From assembly GCA_947464705.1 (NCBI GenBank), contig CANHYD010000085.1, forward strand, positions 1 to 8,630: a stretch of 8,630 bases of DNA. The letters are read 5' to 3'. The position numbers and the translations under genes are program-made. The notes beneath the pieces were generated by a model. It was not told the DNA's origin. It ran no database searches and was given only the letters and a program-made list of their open reading frames with translations. This DNA comes from Verrucomicrobiota bacterium. Its GTDB lineage: Bacteria; Verrucomicrobiota; Verrucomicrobiia; Limisphaerales; UBA9464. This document shows, in pieces, positions 7,701-8,630 of the stretch. The number at the start of each line of letters is the position of its first letter. Within the stretch, counting starts at the first letter, position 1.

Positions 7701-8469
7701 CGTCCGCGACGACAACGCGCAGAAGGCGTTCTCCAAGCTGCGCAACGCCATCGGCAAATCCATTTACGCCACGCGCATCAGCTCGCCTCCCGCGAGCCCG
7801 CAAGTGCAGCAGCGGATGATCAAGGAAGCCGAATTCGCCCTCAAGCAGGCCTTCGCCTTCTGCCCATACAGCCCGGAGTCCGTGTTCAACTACTCCCAAT
7901 TGCTGGCCACGATCGGTCGCTACGACGACGCGCTCATGGTGGCCAAGACCTGTGAGATCTTCGATGCCGACAACCTCGGGATCCGCAACCTGGTCGAGCA
8001 ACTCGAAGCCATCCAAAAAGGAGCCGCGCCAACCGCCAACGCCCAGACCAAAGCCAGGGCCTCCGGACCCAATGCCGAAGCCAAGGCCGTGTTCGATCTG
8101 GCCTCGGCCTATTTCTCAGCCGGACAAAGCAACCAGGCCGTGGATGCCCTGGAAGTCTTGCTCACCAACAGCAGCACCAAGCCCGAGGTCTTCCTGTCGC
8201 TGGTCGACGGCTACCGTCAACTGGGCCGGGTGGACAAGGTGGAACGGGCGCTGGCTCAGTACACCTCGGCCGAACCCACACGCCCCGAAGGTTGGTACGA
8301 CCTGGCGGCGGTGCGGATCGCTTCCGGCCTCAAGGACAGCGGTGTTGAGTCTCTGCAGAAGGCCTTGGCGCTGAGCGACGCCCGCCTCGCCCAAGACCCC
8401 AAGGCCACCGACCTGCGCAAGCAAGCCTCTCGGGATCCGCGCCTCAAGGGCATCACTTTGCCCAAGTAG
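4777..8469 (+). CDS. DUF2723 (TMEM260-like) polytopic membrane protein with C-terminal TPR-like repeats, probable GT-C glycosyltransferase
   Basis: This 1230-residue protein probably transfers a sugar from a lipid carrier onto exported proteins at the outer face of the inner membrane. After a short polar tail, about 14 membrane segments fill residues 34-540. The DUF2723 signature is in the first external loop: LTLEDSGELAVGS at 56-68 and HPPGYPVW at 75-82, with D60 as the likely acidic catalytic residue. NHQTL at 214-218 and NPPMNWGYPRTWEGF at 325-339 are further conserved-looking blocks. Residues 541-1000 are soluble, with GDNEQRG, GGTDPGRFCPTYMIF and DVYIITQNALADNTYLDYIR typical of long DUF2723 proteins. 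Helical repeats at about 1015-1080 and 1100-1200 look like TPRs (for example AKAVFDLASAYFSAGQSNQA). Human TMEM260, in this family, is a protein O-mannosyltransferase; the substrate here is unknown. ATG 4777 is preferred over TTG 4660. No Shine-Dalgarno sequence is evident. Confidence 0.85.
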   Translation: METTHSSRPPASAQAAPNTPAGEPNGRLFRPMDWLTFVLVTLFVMAGYLYTVAPDLTLEDSGELAVGSMYAGVPHPPGYPVWTIYSWLFTKILPFSSIAWRVAVSSAVAAALSAGLTALLISRGSSLILEGIDLFKDLPRRTENAITFVSAWVGGSLLGFNGFIWSQGVIVEVYTLAVLNLVGMFCLLLMWMYRPDRRRYLHWVFFLFGLCLCNHQTLIVAAMGIEIAIAAADKRLGRDFFLGNTIIWLLGLLAHFAGKIHTFEGNLPVFMIYNLVGLGSLAAMLWLASETGKIGDQLHVVLIAGVAFAVGAAFYLYMPIASASNPPMNWGYPRTWEGFVHAFTRGQYEKTNPSTDPVVIFRQLWMYAQGAQEEFNWANLLVGLVPFAFLKKMRLRERAWLIGLSAIYLCLAVLLLILLNPGIDKSAKELVKVFFTTSHTIIALAVGYGLALVAALLVTQYRNGNIRFWMWVGGAVACAFNLYELVDIYLSTVFTILRVAGALSLALSLAFTGWILLNREKVRIAPVLVIFALIPFDSILSHWGDNEQRGHLFGYWFGHDMFEPGRDAGHGKAPKGTNGVPLYPAMSPHAVLYGGTDPGRFCPTYMIFAESFTPSQHRLDPGFDRRDVYIITQNALADNTYLDYIRAHYNRSDQYQYDKPFFLGMLNDAKSEARGKTNTLASLFAPLDRVVQGLGASIEEDRRAGESLIKADHFKDFAAFTAKVNAAADPLSAYLKSQLGGASTPQAMADGLNRLLKGPSLAEDSARFAAVKLTPHVQAFAVQNPPTPNRIRLNRLLLESAYPGLFTASPGGLYPDREILSATPEDASKAFTEYTMDAAKRYPNNLKPGEQVFQLPDGRISVSGQVAVMQINGLLTKVIFDKNPTHEFYIEESFPLDWMYPHLTPYGIIMKIERNPVPEITEDMVRRDHEYWSQYSERFIGNWIQYETPTREVCDWALKTYLQRDLTGFKGDPAFVRDDNAQKAFSKLRNAIGKSIYATRISSPPASPQVQQRMIKEAEFALKQAFAFCPYSPESVFNYSQLLATIGRYDDALMVAKTCEIFDADNLGIRNLVEQLEAIQKGAAPTANAQTKARASGPNAEAKAVFDLASAYFSAGQSNQAVDALEVLLTNSSTKPEVFLSLVDGYRQLGRVDKVERALAQYTSAEPTRPEGWYDLAAVRIASGLKDSGVESLQKALALSDARLAQDPKATDLRKQASRDPRLKGITLPK

Positions 8470-8510
8470 TCCGCTCCAAAAAACACCACACCCCAAAAAT
8501 CCGCCTTGCG

Positions 8511-8548
8511 CGGGCGTTGGTCCACCCCAACCTCGCGCCCGATTTTTC
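8511..8548 (+). terminator. Putative rho-independent terminator after the DUF2723 gene
   Basis: CGGGCGTTGG (8511-8520) can pair with CCAA (8527-8530) and CGCCCG (8536-8541). This gives a 10-bp GC-rich stem with a 5-nt bulge on the 3' side and a 6-nt loop, followed by ATTTTTC. An AAAAAT at 8495-8500 could pair with the T-run and extend the stem. The structure lies 42 bp after the DUF2723 stop and ends 2 nt before the next start codon. That is unusually close, so it may instead act as a 5' leader structure of the downstream gene. Confidence 0.45.
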
Positions 8549-8550
8549 AA

Positions 8551-8630
8551 ATGAACTACCCGATCGCGCGCCGCGCCGCCTCGCTGTCTCCATCCCTCAC
8601 CCTCGTCATTGATTCGAAGGCCAAGGAAAT
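8551..8630 (+). CDS. Aspartate aminotransferase-like PLP enzyme (N-terminus only)
   Basis: Only 26 codons are in the window: MNYPIARRAASLSPSLTLVI, then DSKAKE, before the sequence ends. This matches the N-terminus of the class I aminotransferases of the subgroup I-gamma aspartate aminotransferase type. They begin with an I(A/S)xR start, a SPS-T-L turn and a helix of the DAKAKxL type, leading into the GEPDF substrate loop, which here lies outside the window. Such enzymes exchange amino groups between aspartate and glutamate, using pyridoxal phosphate in the cytoplasm. Prephenate or other amino-acid transaminases share this N-terminus, so substrate specificity cannot be told. ATG 8551 has no Shine-Dalgarno sequence and follows a T-run and hairpin directly. 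An in-frame TTG at 8506 is possible, but the added residues do not look like the family. Confidence 0.78.
   Translation, partial: MNYPIARRAASLSPSLTLVIDSKAKE

Noticed and set aside
1..8630. Search for mobile elements, CRISPR repeats, tRNA genes, toxin-antitoxin or defence genes
   Set aside because: No terminal repeats, spaced direct repeats, cloverleaf or relevant protein motifs were seen. The window looks like a stable chromosomal region.

Overview
The window is GC-rich, densely coding bacterial chromosome with five supported genes plus the first codons of a sixth. It holds no tRNA, rRNA, CRISPR array, transposase, integrase or phage gene. The enzymes are ordinary housekeeping types. Taxonomic clues come from the large DUF2723 membrane protein with a tetratricopeptide-like tail, the Pro/Gly-rich exported protein beside it, and the weak use of Shine-Dalgarno sequences. 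Together these fit a free-living member of the PVC/Verrucomicrobiota-type lineages. That placement is inference from memory of where such proteins occur, not a search result.

Left part (1-3287): accA, the acetyl-CoA carboxylase carboxyltransferase alpha subunit, lies on the minus strand and runs off the left edge, losing its C-terminus. A 134-bp gap separates it from a divergent plus-strand pair. That pair is ilvD (dihydroxyacid dehydratase, branched-chain amino acids) and, 10 bp later, trpF (phosphoribosylanthranilate isomerase, tryptophan). The two probably share one transcript although they serve different pathways.

Middle (3288-4776): a minus-strand gene converges on trpF. It encodes a protein with an N-terminal membrane segment or signal peptide, a Ser/Thr-rich linker, a small beta-rich domain resembling the GspC/PilP homology region, and a long Pro/Gly-rich tail. 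A gene-free stretch of 308 bp separates its start from the next gene, which is divergent.

Right part (4777-8630): a 1230-residue polytopic membrane protein carries the DUF2723 signature, the family that includes the eukaryotic O-mannosyltransferase TMEM260. It is followed by a large soluble region and C-terminal TPR-like repeats. A putative hairpin terminator follows, and directly after it an aspartate aminotransferase-like gene begins and runs off the right edge.

Most of the window is conventional metabolism. The less described part is the divergent pair in the middle: a predicted GT-C membrane glycosyltransferase opposite an exported protein with a Ser/Thr-rich linker. An enzyme-substrate link is possible but is only a hypothesis here.
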